A stretch of 64,000 nucleotides of DNA from an uncultured Eubacterium sp. (GCA_910577225.1 CAJTMV010000018.1:1-64000); one strand, 5' to 3'; positions 10,199 through 19,054 are shown, counted from the first letter of the stretch. The notes: a model not told the origin generated them from the sequence alone. Made by a program: numbers and translations.

Positions 10199-10452
10199 TT
10201 CGATTCTCCTTTTTAGCAATGAACAAAATGGTTATAGCCTGCCTGTGTGTGATCATAATTGTAGTTTTTGTTCTCAAAACTGGTTCAAGTGCCTTCATCA
10301 GACTCTCCTGCGTGATATTATCCAAAGCTGCTGTACTTTCGTCCAAAACAATAATCGGCGTTGATTCTGACAAAGCCCTGGCAAGCGCGATTCTTTGTTT
10401 TTGCCCACCTGAAAGTTTATTCCCTTTTTCACCAATTGGCTTTCCATTGTGA
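10199..10452 (-). pseudogene. Fragment of ABC exporter ATPase domain
   Basis: On the minus strand a continuous frame reads PIGEKGNKLSGGQKQRIA, then Walker B IIVLDESTAALDN and the H-loop MITHRQAI. This is the signature-to-switch part of an exporter-type ABC protein (MsbA/lantibiotic-exporter style, with ITHR rather than ITHN), different from the MacB type next door. No Walker A or membrane domain precedes it; upstream the frames break. After ITHR the frame runs into the ribosome site of the next gene. It is a deletion remnant. In lantibiotic loci an exporter of this kind often neighbours the immunity transporter. Confidence 0.8.
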
Positions 10453-10724
10453 AACGACTTTCCATTTCTTGTAAAACCGTTTGCTTATTCTGACAGGTAT
10501 CATAACATTAATAACTTCGTTTTTTTTTTAATTTCGAATTTGGGATTGTTTTTGGAGAATTTGGAATTTTATGCAAAAATAAGCCACAATAAACACAAAT
10601 ATACAAAAAGCGATTAGATATACTTCATTCTGCAATAGCTATCAAAAAATAAAAGATTAACAAGTGAAATGGTAATCTCTCTCTTTACTGCAACTCTCGC
10701 ATAATTTTGTTTGTATGTACATTT
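10453..10724. other. AT-rich intergenic region with decayed sequence
   Basis: 272 bp between the exporter fragment and the second kinase gene. It contains a run of ten T (about 10521-10530) and no open frame with a ribosome site. It probably contains the 3' untranslated region of the kinase gene and scar sequence of the deleted exporter. Confidence 0.45.
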
Positions 10725-12002
10725 TTAATTTTGCAGTTCAATATCCTGTAAATAAAACATTACGTTTACACAGAATATATCCTTTTTCCACCTCAAATCC
10801 AACATTCCATTCATTTCATCAACCATTCTCTTCACACTATCCAAACCAATCCCATGCTCTTTCGTATCACTTTTACTCGTCATAATTTTTTGTTCCTTAA
10901 GTTTAACTTCTCCATTAAAACTATTTTCTACATTTATATAGAGCACACTTTGTTTTAATTTTATATGTATTTTTAGATATTTCCGTTCCGTTTTTATCGC
11001 TGCTTCCATTGCATTTTCTAACAAATTCCCCAATACGACATTAAATAAATAATTATGAACTTCTAATCCTTCAGGTATAGATATACTTACATCTACTTCT
11101 TTCAGTCTCTTCTTTGCTGTCTGGAGCAAATAGTTTAGTGTTCCATCTATTTCCTTGTTGCCGGACGAAACATATTCTTCTGCATTTAGCATATGCTTTT
11201 CCATATCTTCTATATAATGAATCAGCCGCATATTTTCATTATTATTTGCCAGATATTTTAACTCACTCAGATGATGTCTCATGTCATGCCGCAATTCTCT
11301 GATCTTTTGATATGAATCCTTCATGATATTCAGCTGATTTTCGTAAATACCCATCCGATAATAAAATTCTTCCTTTTCCAATTTTTGTTTATAGTAATCT
11401 TGTATTGCACCATAGAGATAAAAAATTACCAGATTTATTATCAGCATTCCTGTTATCGCTATTTCAATATTATTCGCATGCAATGCTGCCGAATTCAATA
11501 AAACCAAAATGATTATAATACTAATCACAGGAACACTCATTAAGGCACTCCATAAAGAAAATCCTATCTGAAATTCCTTGTTTTTTACTGCTTTCGTTTT
11601 TTCCAATATAACAACAAATAAAAGCATTCCTATACTGGCAATACATTCATTCACTGATTCCAATATATGATCGCTGCCTACATCCGTTGTTATAATCGCA
11701 AATACAAGACTCTCTATTACAACATTCACAGAATATATACTGAAAACAATCAAAATATTCTTTTTAAAAGTTCCTTGGTAAATCGACACTATCAGAACAA
11801 GTCCTGTCAAATTCGTCATAATATTAACATAAGTATTCTGCAGTATATAATAACCGCCACTTGTTAAAACAACAAACAGTATATATACTCCATTCTTAAG
11901 AACCTTATTCTCCACTTTAGGAAAATATAGTAAATGGATAAATCTATAAATTGCATATGTTCTCAAAATATTGGCAATTACACCTAAAACTATCTTTTCC
12001 AT
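10725..12002 (-). CDS. AgrC-like GHKL sensor histidine kinase
   Basis: 425 residues with six or more N-terminal membrane segments (about 1-215). A linker YRMGIYENQLNIMKDSYQ leads to the phospho-acceptor His in ELRHDMRHHL. The ATPase half has the N box LGNLLENAMEAA and the G box EHGIGLDSVKRMV. It is only distantly similar to the kinase at 1114..2391, so it is a separate sensor and not part of the local duplication. It starts 9 bp after the LytTR regulator gene, forming a two-gene operon, and would phosphorylate that regulator. The signal is probably a peptide, judging by the family. Confidence 0.9.
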   Translation of the reverse strand: MEKIVLGVIANILRTYAIYRFIHLLYFPKVENKVLKNGVYILFVVLTSGGYYILQNTYVNIMTNLTGLVLIVSIYQGTFKKNILIVFSIYSVNVVIESLVFAIITTDVGSDHILESVNECIASIGMLLFVVILEKTKAVKNKEFQIGFSLWSALMSVPVISIIIILVLLNSAALHANNIEIAITGMLIINLVIFYLYGAIQDYYKQKLEKEEFYYRMGIYENQLNIMKDSYQKIRELRHDMRHHLSELKYLANNNENMRLIHYIEDMEKHMLNAEEYVSSGNKEIDGTLNYLLQTAKKRLKEVDVSISIPEGLEVHNYLFNVVLGNLLENAMEAAIKTERKYLKIHIKLKQSVLYINVENSFNGEVKLKEQKIMTSKSDTKEHGIGLDSVKRMVDEMNGMLDLRWKKDIFCVNVMFYLQDIELQN

Positions 12003-12011
12003 ATTTCCCCC

Positions 12012-12728
12012 CTACTGCATTTCATGCTGTATCAACGCAATTTTAACATTCTTTCTATTTACCTTCGATATGCTCAATATATCACCATTTATCATTCGCA
12101 CCCAGTCATTACTATATTCAGATACATAATCATAATTTATGAGATATGACTTATGTATCTGCAGGAAAACCGAATCAGGCACTTTATTGGCTACTTCAGA
12201 CAATTTGCCATTAAAAACTTTCTCATCTCCAGAACACATCATGATATGTATTTTTTTATTATCACTTTTAAAATATGCTATCTGTTGTAACGCTATTTTC
12301 TGTACTATTCCACCAATTTGGAACTCAAAGTTCTTACTTTTAATCCCATTTCTGGTCATAACAATATCCAATACTCTCTCTATCTTTTCATAAGATAGTG
12401 GTTTAATGATAAAGTCCAGAGGACGGCATTGAAACAGTTCCAGCGCATAGCTTGTTTTAGATGAAATATAAATTATATCTGTAACCTCATCTTTTAAAAC
12501 ATTTCTCAAATACCCTCCCACCTGAACTCCATTAATCTGCGGCAGCTCAATATCCAGGAAAATCAGATTTATATTTTCATGATTTTTTAAATATTGACAT
12601 AGGGTTTCACCTGTATAAAAAATTTCTATTTCTCCAGATATATAACGTTTTTTCATGTACTTTTCAATAAAACCCTCTAATTGATTGCAAATTCCAATTT
12701 CGTCATCACATATACCGATTCTGTACAT
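12012..12728 (-). CDS. LytTR-family response regulator
   Basis: 238 residues from ATG 12728 (MYRIGICDDEIGICNQ), preceded by GGAGG about 10 bases upstream; a longer frame to 12758 starts with TTG and is less likely. The receiver domain has the acidic CDDE and the phospho-acceptor Asp in LIFLDIELP. The LytTR domain (about 135-236) includes the FLQIHKSYLINYDYV segment. It is cotranscribed with the AgrC-like kinase. Together with the first regulator it brackets the two ABC transporters. Confidence 0.9.
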   Translation of the reverse strand: MYRIGICDDEIGICNQLEGFIEKYMKKRYISGEIEIFYTGETLCQYLKNHENINLIFLDIELPQINGVQVGGYLRNVLKDEVTDIIYISSKTSYALELFQCRPLDFIIKPLSYEKIERVLDIVMTRNGIKSKNFEFQIGGIVQKIALQQIAYFKSDNKKIHIMMCSGDEKVFNGKLSEVANKVPDSVFLQIHKSYLINYDYVSEYSNDWVRMINGDILSISKVNRKNVKIALIQHEMQ

Positions 12729-12870
12729 CTTTCTTTTCCCTCCACTAACAGATTTCAAAATTATTTACCACTATAATACCATATAAAAACACAAAGACAG
12801 TGTTTTTTACTCCATACGCTCTCCCACTGGATATCAGAAACTGCCTTTACACATAATTGGATTTGTAAAA

Positions 12871-12928
12871 GCGGTTATGATAATTGAACTTACCAGCTTT
12901 TACTGATAAATTCAGTTATCATAACCGC
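12871..12928 (-). terminator. Terminator hairpin overlapping a stop codon
   Basis: An 18-bp inverted repeat, 17 of 18 paired (12871-12888 and 12911-12928; arm begins GCGGTTATGATAA), followed on the minus strand by CTTTTAC. The stop codon of the gene ending at 12919 lies inside the stem. Confidence 0.7.
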
Positions 12929-13359
12929 GTATAAATATCTTCCGCTACAATACAAATTTTCTCATGAGTAACCGTATAACAAAACACCTTGCCATCTTTT
13001 ATAAACGCAGGATCTTCAAGCGTTATTCCCAAATCAGAATCTTCCTGCGTATAATCAAAAATCCCCTTTCTTTCTTTCAAAAACTGCCAGACAAAATAAT
13101 CCTTGTTTAAAAGAACCAAATGATGTTTCACATTTTCAGGGTCAGAAGCAGCTCTTGCAAACCCATAGTCGAGAACGCTATCTGCCATCTCACCCCATAT
13201 GCTACTGTTAAATTCATCGATATTATCTAAAAAAGGATTGATCTGAAAACATACAGAGTCTGCATAACGTAAAATTAACTGTATAAATTTCAGATAATCC
13301 TTTTTATTTTTAGGAATATATCCAATAAAACTATCTGTTCTCACTTCCAAATCTTTCAT
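12919..13359 (-). CDS. Hypothetical protein, about 146 residues
   Basis: Start taken at ATG 13359 (MKDLEVRTDSFIGYIPKN), because the 20 residues in front of it begin with a TTG and look like an upstream non-coding extension; a GGCGG site lies 8 bases before the ATG. It is a soluble, acidic, aromatic-rich protein without membrane segments or a motif I recognise. Its size and composition resemble small single-gene immunity-like or stand-alone proteins of Lachnospiraceae. It lies between the regulator pair and the rpiR-like gene on the same strand, with its own terminator. No function is proposed. Confidence 0.65.
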   Translation of the reverse strand: MKDLEVRTDSFIGYIPKNKKDYLKFIQLILRYADSVCFQINPFLDNIDEFNSSIWGEMADSVLDYGFARAASDPENVKHHLVLLNKDYFVWQFLKERKGIFDYTQEDSDLGITLEDPAFIKDGKVFCYTVTHEKICIVAEDIYTRL

Positions 13360-13430
13360 AAATGTACCGCCATCTTTCTCGTAGCATCGTCTGGCCTGCC
13401 ACCTGATTTTTCTACTCAAATCTTTTATTA

Positions 13431-13470
13431 AAATAAAACGGCTATCTCCTACGGCGAATAGGCGATAGCC
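13431..13470 (-). terminator. Terminator of the RpiR-type regulator gene
   Basis: Stem GGCTATC/GATAGCC (13440-13446 and 13464-13470), strengthened by inner pairs. On the minus strand it is followed by GTTTTATTTT (13431-13439), a classic U-tract. It lies 36 bp after the stop at 13506. Confidence 0.75.
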
Positions 13471-13505
13471 AATATTTGCTTTCCCACTGACATCAACCGC
13501 ACCTG

Positions 13506-14348
13506 CTATTCATCCTCCATCCGGCTTTTCTGCGCAAATGGCGCAATCTTTTGAAACATCTCCCGCGACTTTGCATCTTCATTTAAGAAATTCAAAAATA
13601 TCACGTCAAAAAGCATCAAAATAAATATTTCCCGCGTAATCGTATCATTGTTTTCCAGCGAACTCGTTTTCGGTATCAGAAACACAATATCTGCATACGC
13701 AGAACAAATGGATTTCTCATAGTTGGAGATGAGCGCAATAAAACTATCGTTTTGAATAATCTCCCCAAGCGCCTCCGCGAGTGAATGTCTGTTTCCGGAA
13801 AATGTAATAATGATAAACAGCTCTTCATGCGTGGCAAGGCTGGCACGGAACTTTAAAGCGTCTCTCGTCGTAATCGCCTGTACGTCCATACCCAGCAGCG
13901 TAAATTTATTGATCGCAAGCTCGGCAACATTGCGATTCTGATCCAGCCCTACGATGTAAATGCGTTTTGCCTTGAGCATCTGTTTTCTCAGGATATCGAT
14001 ATGATCCGGCTTTACCATTTTAAAAAGCGCCTCTGTTAAAATACTATAGTCCTGCATTAAGGAAGTATACGCATTGTGGCTGATGATAGCGCTCTCTTTG
14101 TCAAGCTCATTCTGTAGTGTATATTTTAGTTCGCTGAGACCGGAAAATCCTACTTTTTGTGCAAATCTCACAATACTGGCGTCTGAGATATTAATTTTTG
14201 CAGCCAGATTTTGGGCGCTTCCAGCAAGAAATTCCTGCGGCGAATTTTTCATAAACTGGACAATTTTCCAGTCGGTTTTCGTAAACTGATTTGACATACC
14301 GTCGATGCGGGACATCAGTGAAAATAAGCCTTTTTTTTCATTTTTCAT
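13506..14348 (-). CDS. RpiR/MurR-type transcriptional regulator
   Basis: 280 residues. The N-terminal helix-turn-helix (about 20-80; AQNLAAKINISDASIVRFAQ) is typical of RpiR regulators. The C-terminal SIS sugar-phosphate-binding domain (about 125-255) includes IYIVGLDQNRNVAELA and FIIITFSGNRHSLAEAL. It is transcribed away from the PTS/dga operon with 238 bp between the starts. It is the likely local regulator, sensing a phosphosugar intermediate such as glucosaminate-6-phosphate or KDGP. In Salmonella the dga operon is instead controlled by a sigma-54 activator (DgaR); no such gene is visible here. Confidence 0.92.
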   Translation of the reverse strand: MKNEKKGLFSLMSRIDGMSNQFTKTDWKIVQFMKNSPQEFLAGSAQNLAAKINISDASIVRFAQKVGFSGLSELKYTLQNELDKESAIISHNAYTSLMQDYSILTEALFKMVKPDHIDILRKQMLKAKRIYIVGLDQNRNVAELAINKFTLLGMDVQAITTRDALKFRASLATHEELFIIITFSGNRHSLAEALGEIIQNDSFIALISNYEKSICSAYADIVFLIPKTSSLENNDTITREIFILMLFDVIFLNFLNEDAKSREMFQKIAPFAQKSRMEDE

Positions 14349-14435
14349 AGTTTATTCTCCAAAAAAGATGAATATGATGCGGATGATAGTTACTTTATAT
14401 AATAACAATAGAAATCTCATATGGCAAGTATAAAT

Positions 14436-14465
14436 GTAATCTGCTACAAAAATGTAGTAAATTAC
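14436..14465. promoter_or_regulatory. Candidate RpiR-type operator dyad in the divergent promoter region
   Basis: An imperfect palindrome with arms GTAATCTGCTACA and TGTAGTAAATTAC (11 of 13 positions pair) around a 4-A spacer. A matching half-site, GTAATATGCTACA, recurs at 14516-14528, about 60 bp before the first PTS gene. Dyad plus half-site in the divergent intergenic region fits a regulator binding site. The assignment to the RpiR protein is inferred from position. Confidence 0.55.
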
Positions 14466-14586
14466 ATAATTTTGTCAAAATGACGAAATTAAAAGTCAAT
14501 ATTGAAATTTTAAGTGTAATATGCTACATTTTATTTAAAAGAAATGGCCGTTTCTAAATAGTTTTTTACAGGAGAGGAGGAGAGTT

Positions 14587-15003
14587 ATGGAAACAAAACC
14601 GCAAATTCTGCTGCTGACACATGGCGGCTGGGGAATGTCGCTTGTGCAGGGTGTCCGGATGATTCTGGGCAGCGTCGATTTTGTAAAAGAAGTCGCTCTT
14701 TTACCAGAAATGACACTGCCTGAGTACATGGGCCTTGTAAAGGCCGAAGTAGAAACCCTTCCGGAAGGTTCCCTGATTATGACGGATGTGTTTGGAGGCA
14801 CCACGACAAACATAGCAGCAAAACTGGGAAGAGAGTATGGCATCAAAGTGTATTCCGGATTAAACGCACCGATGCTGCTCGCAGCATGTTCGGACATTTC
14901 CTTTGAGGGAACCCTGAACCAGGAAGACGTACTTGAAGCAGGGCAGACCGCAGTAAAAGATGTCGTAGAAGAAATATTAAACGCAATGAAAAAGGAGAAT
15001 TGA
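14587..15003 (+). CDS. dgaA: PTS mannose-family IIA component (D-glucosaminate system)
   Basis: 138 residues with the EIIA-Man fold. The phospho-accepting His lies in LLTHGGWG (His12), and the conserved TDVFGGTT loop follows. It receives phosphate from HPr and passes it to the IIB component encoded 1 bp downstream. A GGAGAGGAGGAGAG ribosome site precedes the start. The symbol is given because the whole operon (IIA, IIB, IIC, IID, DgaE-like, DgaF-like) has the composition of dgaABCDEF; the sugar is inferred from the two enzymes downstream. Confidence 0.85.
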   Translation: METKPQILLLTHGGWGMSLVQGVRMILGSVDFVKEVALLPEMTLPEYMGLVKAEVETLPEGSLIMTDVFGGTTTNIAAKLGREYGIKVYSGLNAPMLLAACSDISFEGTLNQEDVLEAGQTAVKDVVEEILNAMKKEN

Positions 15004-15004
15004 T

Positions 15005-15496
15005 ATGGCAGAGATCGTATTATGCAGAATTGACAGTCGTCTGATTCATGGACAGGTAATGACCAAGTGGGTGAACCAGTCTCAGGCAAATAAAATTGTA
15101 GTGGTAAGCGATGAACTCGCGAATGATGAATTTATGCTGGAAATTTATCTTCTTTCCGCACCGGCAGGCGTTAAGATCGAATGTTATGGAATCGAAGATA
15201 CGATTAAGCACTGGAACGAAGACCAGTTTGAATCTGGTAAAGTATTGCTGCTTCTGCCAGATTTAAAATCTATGAAGCAGGTTTATGACGGCGGCATTCA
15301 GGTATCCCAGATACAGGTCGGCGGACTTGGAGGCGCTCCAAACCGTAAAGTCGTATTCCAAAATATTACGCTGGACGATCCGGACACAGAGATTTTGGAA
15401 GAGTTAAATGGCAAAGGAGTAAGTATTATTTTCCAGACAATCCCGGAGGATTCTCCGATGAAATTTGATGAAATACTGAAACGTTACCGTTCATAA
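15005..15496 (+). CDS. dgaB: PTS mannose-family IIB component (D-glucosaminate system)
   Basis: 163 residues, the standard length of EIIB of the mannose family. The phosphorylated His is in RIDSRLIHGQVMTKW (His15). It would hand the phosphate to the substrate entering through the IIC/IID channel. The gene is separated from IIA by one base and from IIC by 18 bases, so all are in one transcript. Confidence 0.88.
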   Translation: MAEIVLCRIDSRLIHGQVMTKWVNQSQANKIVVVSDELANDEFMLEIYLLSAPAGVKIECYGIEDTIKHWNEDQFESGKVLLLLPDLKSMKQVYDGGIQVSQIQVGGLGGAPNRKVVFQNITLDDPDTEILEELNGKGVSIIFQTIPEDSPMKFDEILKRYRS

Positions 15497-15514
15497 GAAA
15501 AAGGAGAATAAAAT

Positions 15515-16264
15515 ATGAGTGTTTTAGGTGTAGCTATATTTATGGGCTGTTACTACTGGTTCTGCAGACTTCGTCTCGGTTATACACTTTCATCCGCATT
15601 GCTGCAGCCTGTTACCATCGCAGTTTTCGTAGGACTGATTACCGGCGATATGTCAAACGCCATGAAAATCGGAGCCGGCCTGCAGCTCGTATATCTTGGA
15701 GTAACCTCTACTCCCGGCGGAAATGTTCCGAGTGATCCGGCACTGGCCGGATGTATCGCAATTCCTCTCGGAGTTGCCGCTGGTATGAATCCTGAGACGG
15801 CAATCGCACTGGCGATACCGTTCGGCGTGATCGGCGTATTTGTAGACCAGCTGCGCAGAACCACAAATGCGATCTGGGTACATATGGCAGATAAATATGC
15901 AGAAAAGGCAGATACAAAAGGAATTATGCGCGCAGCATTTTTATACCCGGCAATCGCAGGATTTGTCATCCGTTTTCCAATCGTATTTATCATCGATTAT
16001 TTTGGCGTCTCTGTAGCGCAGAAACTGATCGATATCTTACCTGCATGGCTGTCTCATTCTTTCGAAATTATGGGAGGTATTCTTCCGGCGCTTGGATTTG
16101 CCATTACATTAACGGTTATCGGAAAGAAGACGCTGATTCCGTTTTTTATCGCAGGCTTCTTCGCCGTTATGTATCTTGAACTGGATACCATGGCGGTTGC
16201 AATTTTTGCGACCTGTGTAGCATTATTAATGAATTTGTTCCGATTGAAAGAGGAGGCGGTTTAA
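15515..16264 (+). CDS. dgaC: PTS mannose-family IIC permease (D-glucosaminate system)
   Basis: 249 residues, almost entirely hydrophobic, with six to eight membrane segments. The glycine-rich signature MKIGAGLQLVYLGVTSTPGG is typical of EIIC-Man. It forms the membrane channel together with IID, whose start lies 1 bp past this stop. Confidence 0.88.
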   Translation: MSVLGVAIFMGCYYWFCRLRLGYTLSSALLQPVTIAVFVGLITGDMSNAMKIGAGLQLVYLGVTSTPGGNVPSDPALAGCIAIPLGVAAGMNPETAIALAIPFGVIGVFVDQLRRTTNAIWVHMADKYAEKADTKGIMRAAFLYPAIAGFVIRFPIVFIIDYFGVSVAQKLIDILPAWLSHSFEIMGGILPALGFAITLTVIGKKTLIPFFIAGFFAVMYLELDTMAVAIFATCVALLMNLFRLKEEAV

Positions 16265-16265
16265 A

Positions 16266-17117
16266 ATGGGCGAACAAAATACAACTGGAACTGCACAGCC
16301 TGAAGCTGTCAGAAAGCTGTCAAAAAAAGATATTACCAAATCCATGTGGATTTACTATGCGGGCGCAGAGCTTTCAAACTCTTATGAAAGACTGCAAAGT
16401 CTGGTATTCTGCGCATCCATGACTCCGATCCTTAAAAAATTATATTCTACCGATGAAGAATTAAGCGAAGCACTGAAACGGCATCTGGTATTTTTCAATA
16501 CAGAAGGAATCCTTGGCGCGATTATTCAGGGTATTGTAATCTCTATGGAAGAGCAGAAATCAAACGGGGAAAATATTACAGACGACGCCATCACAGGTAT
16601 TAAAACCGGCCTTATGGGACCTGTTGCCGGTATGGGCGACGCGATCATATGGGCTGCGGTTATGCCGATCATTTTCTCGATATTTCTTCCGTTTGCCTCA
16701 AATGGTTCCGCTCTCGGGGGAATTATGCCGCTGATCTTATATCCGCTGCTCACGGTACTTATTTCCTATTATCTGATCCATAACGGATACAAATTAGGAA
16801 AAAAATCCATTGTATCGCTATTGCACGGCGGTAAAATGAAAAATATTATTTTCACTGCCAACGTCATCGGTCTTACGATGATGGGCGCGTTATCCGCCAG
16901 TTATGTATCGTTATCCACACCGCTTGAATTTAGTTTCTCCGGCGGAAGTACGATTATCATTCAGGATGTATTGAATCTGATCGCTCCGGGACTTCTCCCG
17001 CTGGCTGCAGTATTTATTATCTATGCTTACCTGAAAAAGAAAGGTCCGCATTATACGAAAATCCTGTTTACCGTAGTGATCGTTTCTATTATCGCTTCGT
17101 TACTTGGAGTATTATAA
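16266..17117 (+). CDS. dgaD: PTS mannose-family IID component (D-glucosaminate system)
   Basis: 283 residues. It starts with a soluble KLSKKDITKSMWIYY segment and contains the family hallmarks FFNTEGILGAIIQGI and KTGLMGPVAGMGDAIIW. The C-terminus contains membrane helices. IID is unique to the mannose PTS family and completes the translocator with IIC. A hairpin (17146-17177) follows before the two catabolic genes. Confidence 0.9.
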   Translation: MGEQNTTGTAQPEAVRKLSKKDITKSMWIYYAGAELSNSYERLQSLVFCASMTPILKKLYSTDEELSEALKRHLVFFNTEGILGAIIQGIVISMEEQKSNGENITDDAITGIKTGLMGPVAGMGDAIIWAAVMPIIFSIFLPFASNGSALGGIMPLILYPLLTVLISYYLIHNGYKLGKKSIVSLLHGGKMKNIIFTANVIGLTMMGALSASYVSLSTPLEFSFSGGSTIIIQDVLNLIAPGLLPLAAVFIIYAYLKKKGPHYTKILFTVVIVSIIASLLGVL

Positions 17118-17145
17118 GAACCTGAAATTTTATAACAGCAAACAT

Positions 17146-17177
17146 ACGAGTCAGGGAAAATTATCCCCCTGACTCGT
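17146..17177 (+). promoter_or_regulatory. Intra-operon hairpin between transport and catabolic genes
   Basis: Perfect 11-bp stem ACGAGTCAGGG / CCCTGACTCGT (17146-17156 and 17167-17177), followed only by TTTA and then the ribosome site GGAGAG of the next gene. It is too weakly T-tailed for a full terminator. A partial attenuator or an mRNA-stability hairpin that sets the ratio of transporter to enzymes is more likely. Confidence 0.6.
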
Positions 17178-17194
17178 TTAGGAGAGAACGAATT

Positions 17195-18313
17195 ATGGAA
17201 AATATTTATAGTAAAAACGGCCTGCAGGCAGTGATCAACGCGTCCGGACGTATGACAAAGCTGGGCGTTTCCACGATTTCAGAAGGCGTTGGAAAAACAC
17301 TTGTAGAAGCAGCCGGAAATTACATACTGATCGACAGTCTGTACGAATTTACCGGAAAAAAGATCGCCGAAATGACCGGATGCGCAGATGCATGCGTCAC
17401 ATCCAGCGCGTCAGCCGGAATTGCCCTTTCCGTTGCGTCTTTGATTTGTAAAAATAATATCACAATGGTACATCATCTGTTCGACGTTCTTCCAAAAATC
17501 GATAAACGAGAAGTCATTCTTTTAAAAGGACATAATGTAGATTTTGGCGCGCCGATTGCGGAGATGATTCAGCTTGGCGGCGGAACCGTCGTAGAAGCAG
17601 GCTATGCAAACGGTTCCAGGTTATCCGATATTCAGGATGCTGTGAATGAACGTACGCTTGCAATTCTTTTCGTGAAATCTCATCACTGTGTGCAAAAAGA
17701 TATGGTCGATGTCAAAGACGTGATCGCACTCGCCAATACGATGGGCGTTCCGTGTATTGTAGATGCAGCCGCAGAAGAAGATTTAAGCCGTTATTCGCAA
17801 ATGGGTGCGGATATGGTCTGCTACAGCGGCGCAAAAGCAATCGAAGGGCCGACCAGCGGGTTTGTCGCATGTAAAACAACAGAGCTTGCATCCAATATGC
17901 GTCTGCAGTACAAAGGCATCGGACGGGCCATGAAAATCGGAAAAGAAGGAACCATGGGTCTTCTGCAGGCAATCAGCGAATACCTTGCCGGCGAACATGT
18001 CAGTGTCGTTACGAAGGCTGATCTGGAGCAGTTTGCCGGTAAAATCAACGAAATCGAAGGCTGCAGCGCCGTACTCGTTCAGGACGAAGCCGGTCGTGAA
18101 ATCTATCGGGCAAAAATCAGCTTTGATCCTGCTGTCTATGGTTTCTCGGCAAAAGAAATGATTGAAAAGCTCCAGGAAGGAACGGTTGCGATATATACGA
18201 GAGATTATCAGGCAAATATCGGTTCGCTCGCCATCGATCCGCGTCCGCTTAAAAATCTGGACGAACTGGATTATATATACAAACGTATTGTTGAAATCAG
18301 AAAGGAGAACTAA
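17195..18313 (+). CDS. dgaE: D-glucosaminate-6-phosphate ammonia-lyase-like PLP enzyme
   Basis: 372 residues of the SelA-like fold-type I PLP family. The probable PLP-binding lysine is Lys214 in CYSGAKAIEGPTSG; the N-terminal SASAGIALSVAS loop and DAAAEED would bind phosphate and pyridine nitrogen. DgaE-type enzymes convert D-glucosaminate-6-phosphate to 2-keto-3-deoxy-gluconate-6-phosphate and ammonia. The downstream aldolase gene, 3 bp away, and the upstream mannose-type PTS match the dga operon, which is the main ground for the substrate. Related paralogues act on other amino-sugar acids, so the substrate is not proven. Confidence 0.85.
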   Translation: MENIYSKNGLQAVINASGRMTKLGVSTISEGVGKTLVEAAGNYILIDSLYEFTGKKIAEMTGCADACVTSSASAGIALSVASLICKNNITMVHHLFDVLPKIDKREVILLKGHNVDFGAPIAEMIQLGGGTVVEAGYANGSRLSDIQDAVNERTLAILFVKSHHCVQKDMVDVKDVIALANTMGVPCIVDAAAEEDLSRYSQMGADMVCYSGAKAIEGPTSGFVACKTTELASNMRLQYKGIGRAMKIGKEGTMGLLQAISEYLAGEHVSVVTKADLEQFAGKINEIEGCSAVLVQDEAGREIYRAKISFDPAVYGFSAKEMIEKLQEGTVAIYTRDYQANIGSLAIDPRPLKNLDELDYIYKRIVEIRKEN

Positions 18314-18316
18314 AAA

Positions 18317-19054
18317 GTGGAAGGACTAAAGTTTTATAACGACAGAGTATGCTTAAACTGTCTGACCGGCTCCGTAGAAAATGCCGTCGCACTGTATGAA
18401 GCCGCGGAAGGTCACGTCGCATTGGGACTTTTATCTGCTAATTATCCGGATGTGCAAAGTGCAGTCAAAGATATGATCCAGTATCAGAAAAGGGTCGACA
18501 ACAGCATTTCTGTCGGACTCGGCGCCGGAAATCCGGGGCAATGGAAAGCAGTTGCAGAAATCTCCAGTATCATTAAACCAAAACATATTAACCAGGCATT
18601 CACTGCCGGCGGCTATACGAGAGCTCTGACCGGAGAGGGTCCGTTTATGAATTCCATGGTCGCTCCATGCGGAAAGCCAGGTTATGTGAAAATATCTACC
18701 GGATATCTTGCAAAAGACGAAAAACCAGCCATCGTACCGGTTGCAACCGCGATCGCAATGGCAAAAGAAGAAGGAGCCGACTCTTTGAAATATTTCCCAA
18801 TGGGCGGTTTAAAATGTCGGGAAGAATACGAGGCCGTAGCAAAAGCATGCGCAGAGCATGCGTTCAATCTGGAGCCGACTGGCGGTATCGATCTGGATAA
18901 TTTCAAAGAAATTTTGTCCATTGCCGTTCATGCAGGCGTGAAAAAAGTAATCCCACACGTATATTCTTCTATTATCGACAAAGAAACCGGTTTAACGAAT
19001 GTAGAAGACGTAAAGACGCTTTATGCAATCATCAAAGAAGTTGTTGCATCCTGA
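18317..19054 (+). CDS. dgaF: KDGP aldolase, DgaF family
   Basis: 245 residues, the length of the DgaF/KDGP aldolase group, which is longer than classical Eda. Recognisable parts are the glycine-rich SVGLGAGNPGQWK, the INQAFTAGGYTR segment, the DSLKYFPMGGLK region with the likely Schiff-base lysine, and LEPTGGIDLDNF for phosphate binding. It would split 2-keto-3-deoxygluconate-6-phosphate into pyruvate and glyceraldehyde-3-phosphate, finishing the pathway started by the PTS and DgaE. It is the last gene of the operon and is followed by a strong terminator. Confidence 0.88.
   Translation: MEGLKFYNDRVCLNCLTGSVENAVALYEAAEGHVALGLLSANYPDVQSAVKDMIQYQKRVDNSISVGLGAGNPGQWKAVAEISSIIKPKHINQAFTAGGYTRALTGEGPFMNSMVAPCGKPGYVKISTGYLAKDEKPAIVPVATAIAMAKEEGADSLKYFPMGGLKCREEYEAVAKACAEHAFNLEPTGGIDLDNFKEILSIAVHAGVKKVIPHVYSSIIDKETGLTNVEDVKTLYAIIKEVVAS

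Noticed and set aside
14535..15089. Minus-strand 184-codon frame over the PTS IIA gene
   Set aside because: Ser/Thr/Pro-rich antisense shadow of a clearly conserved PTS gene.
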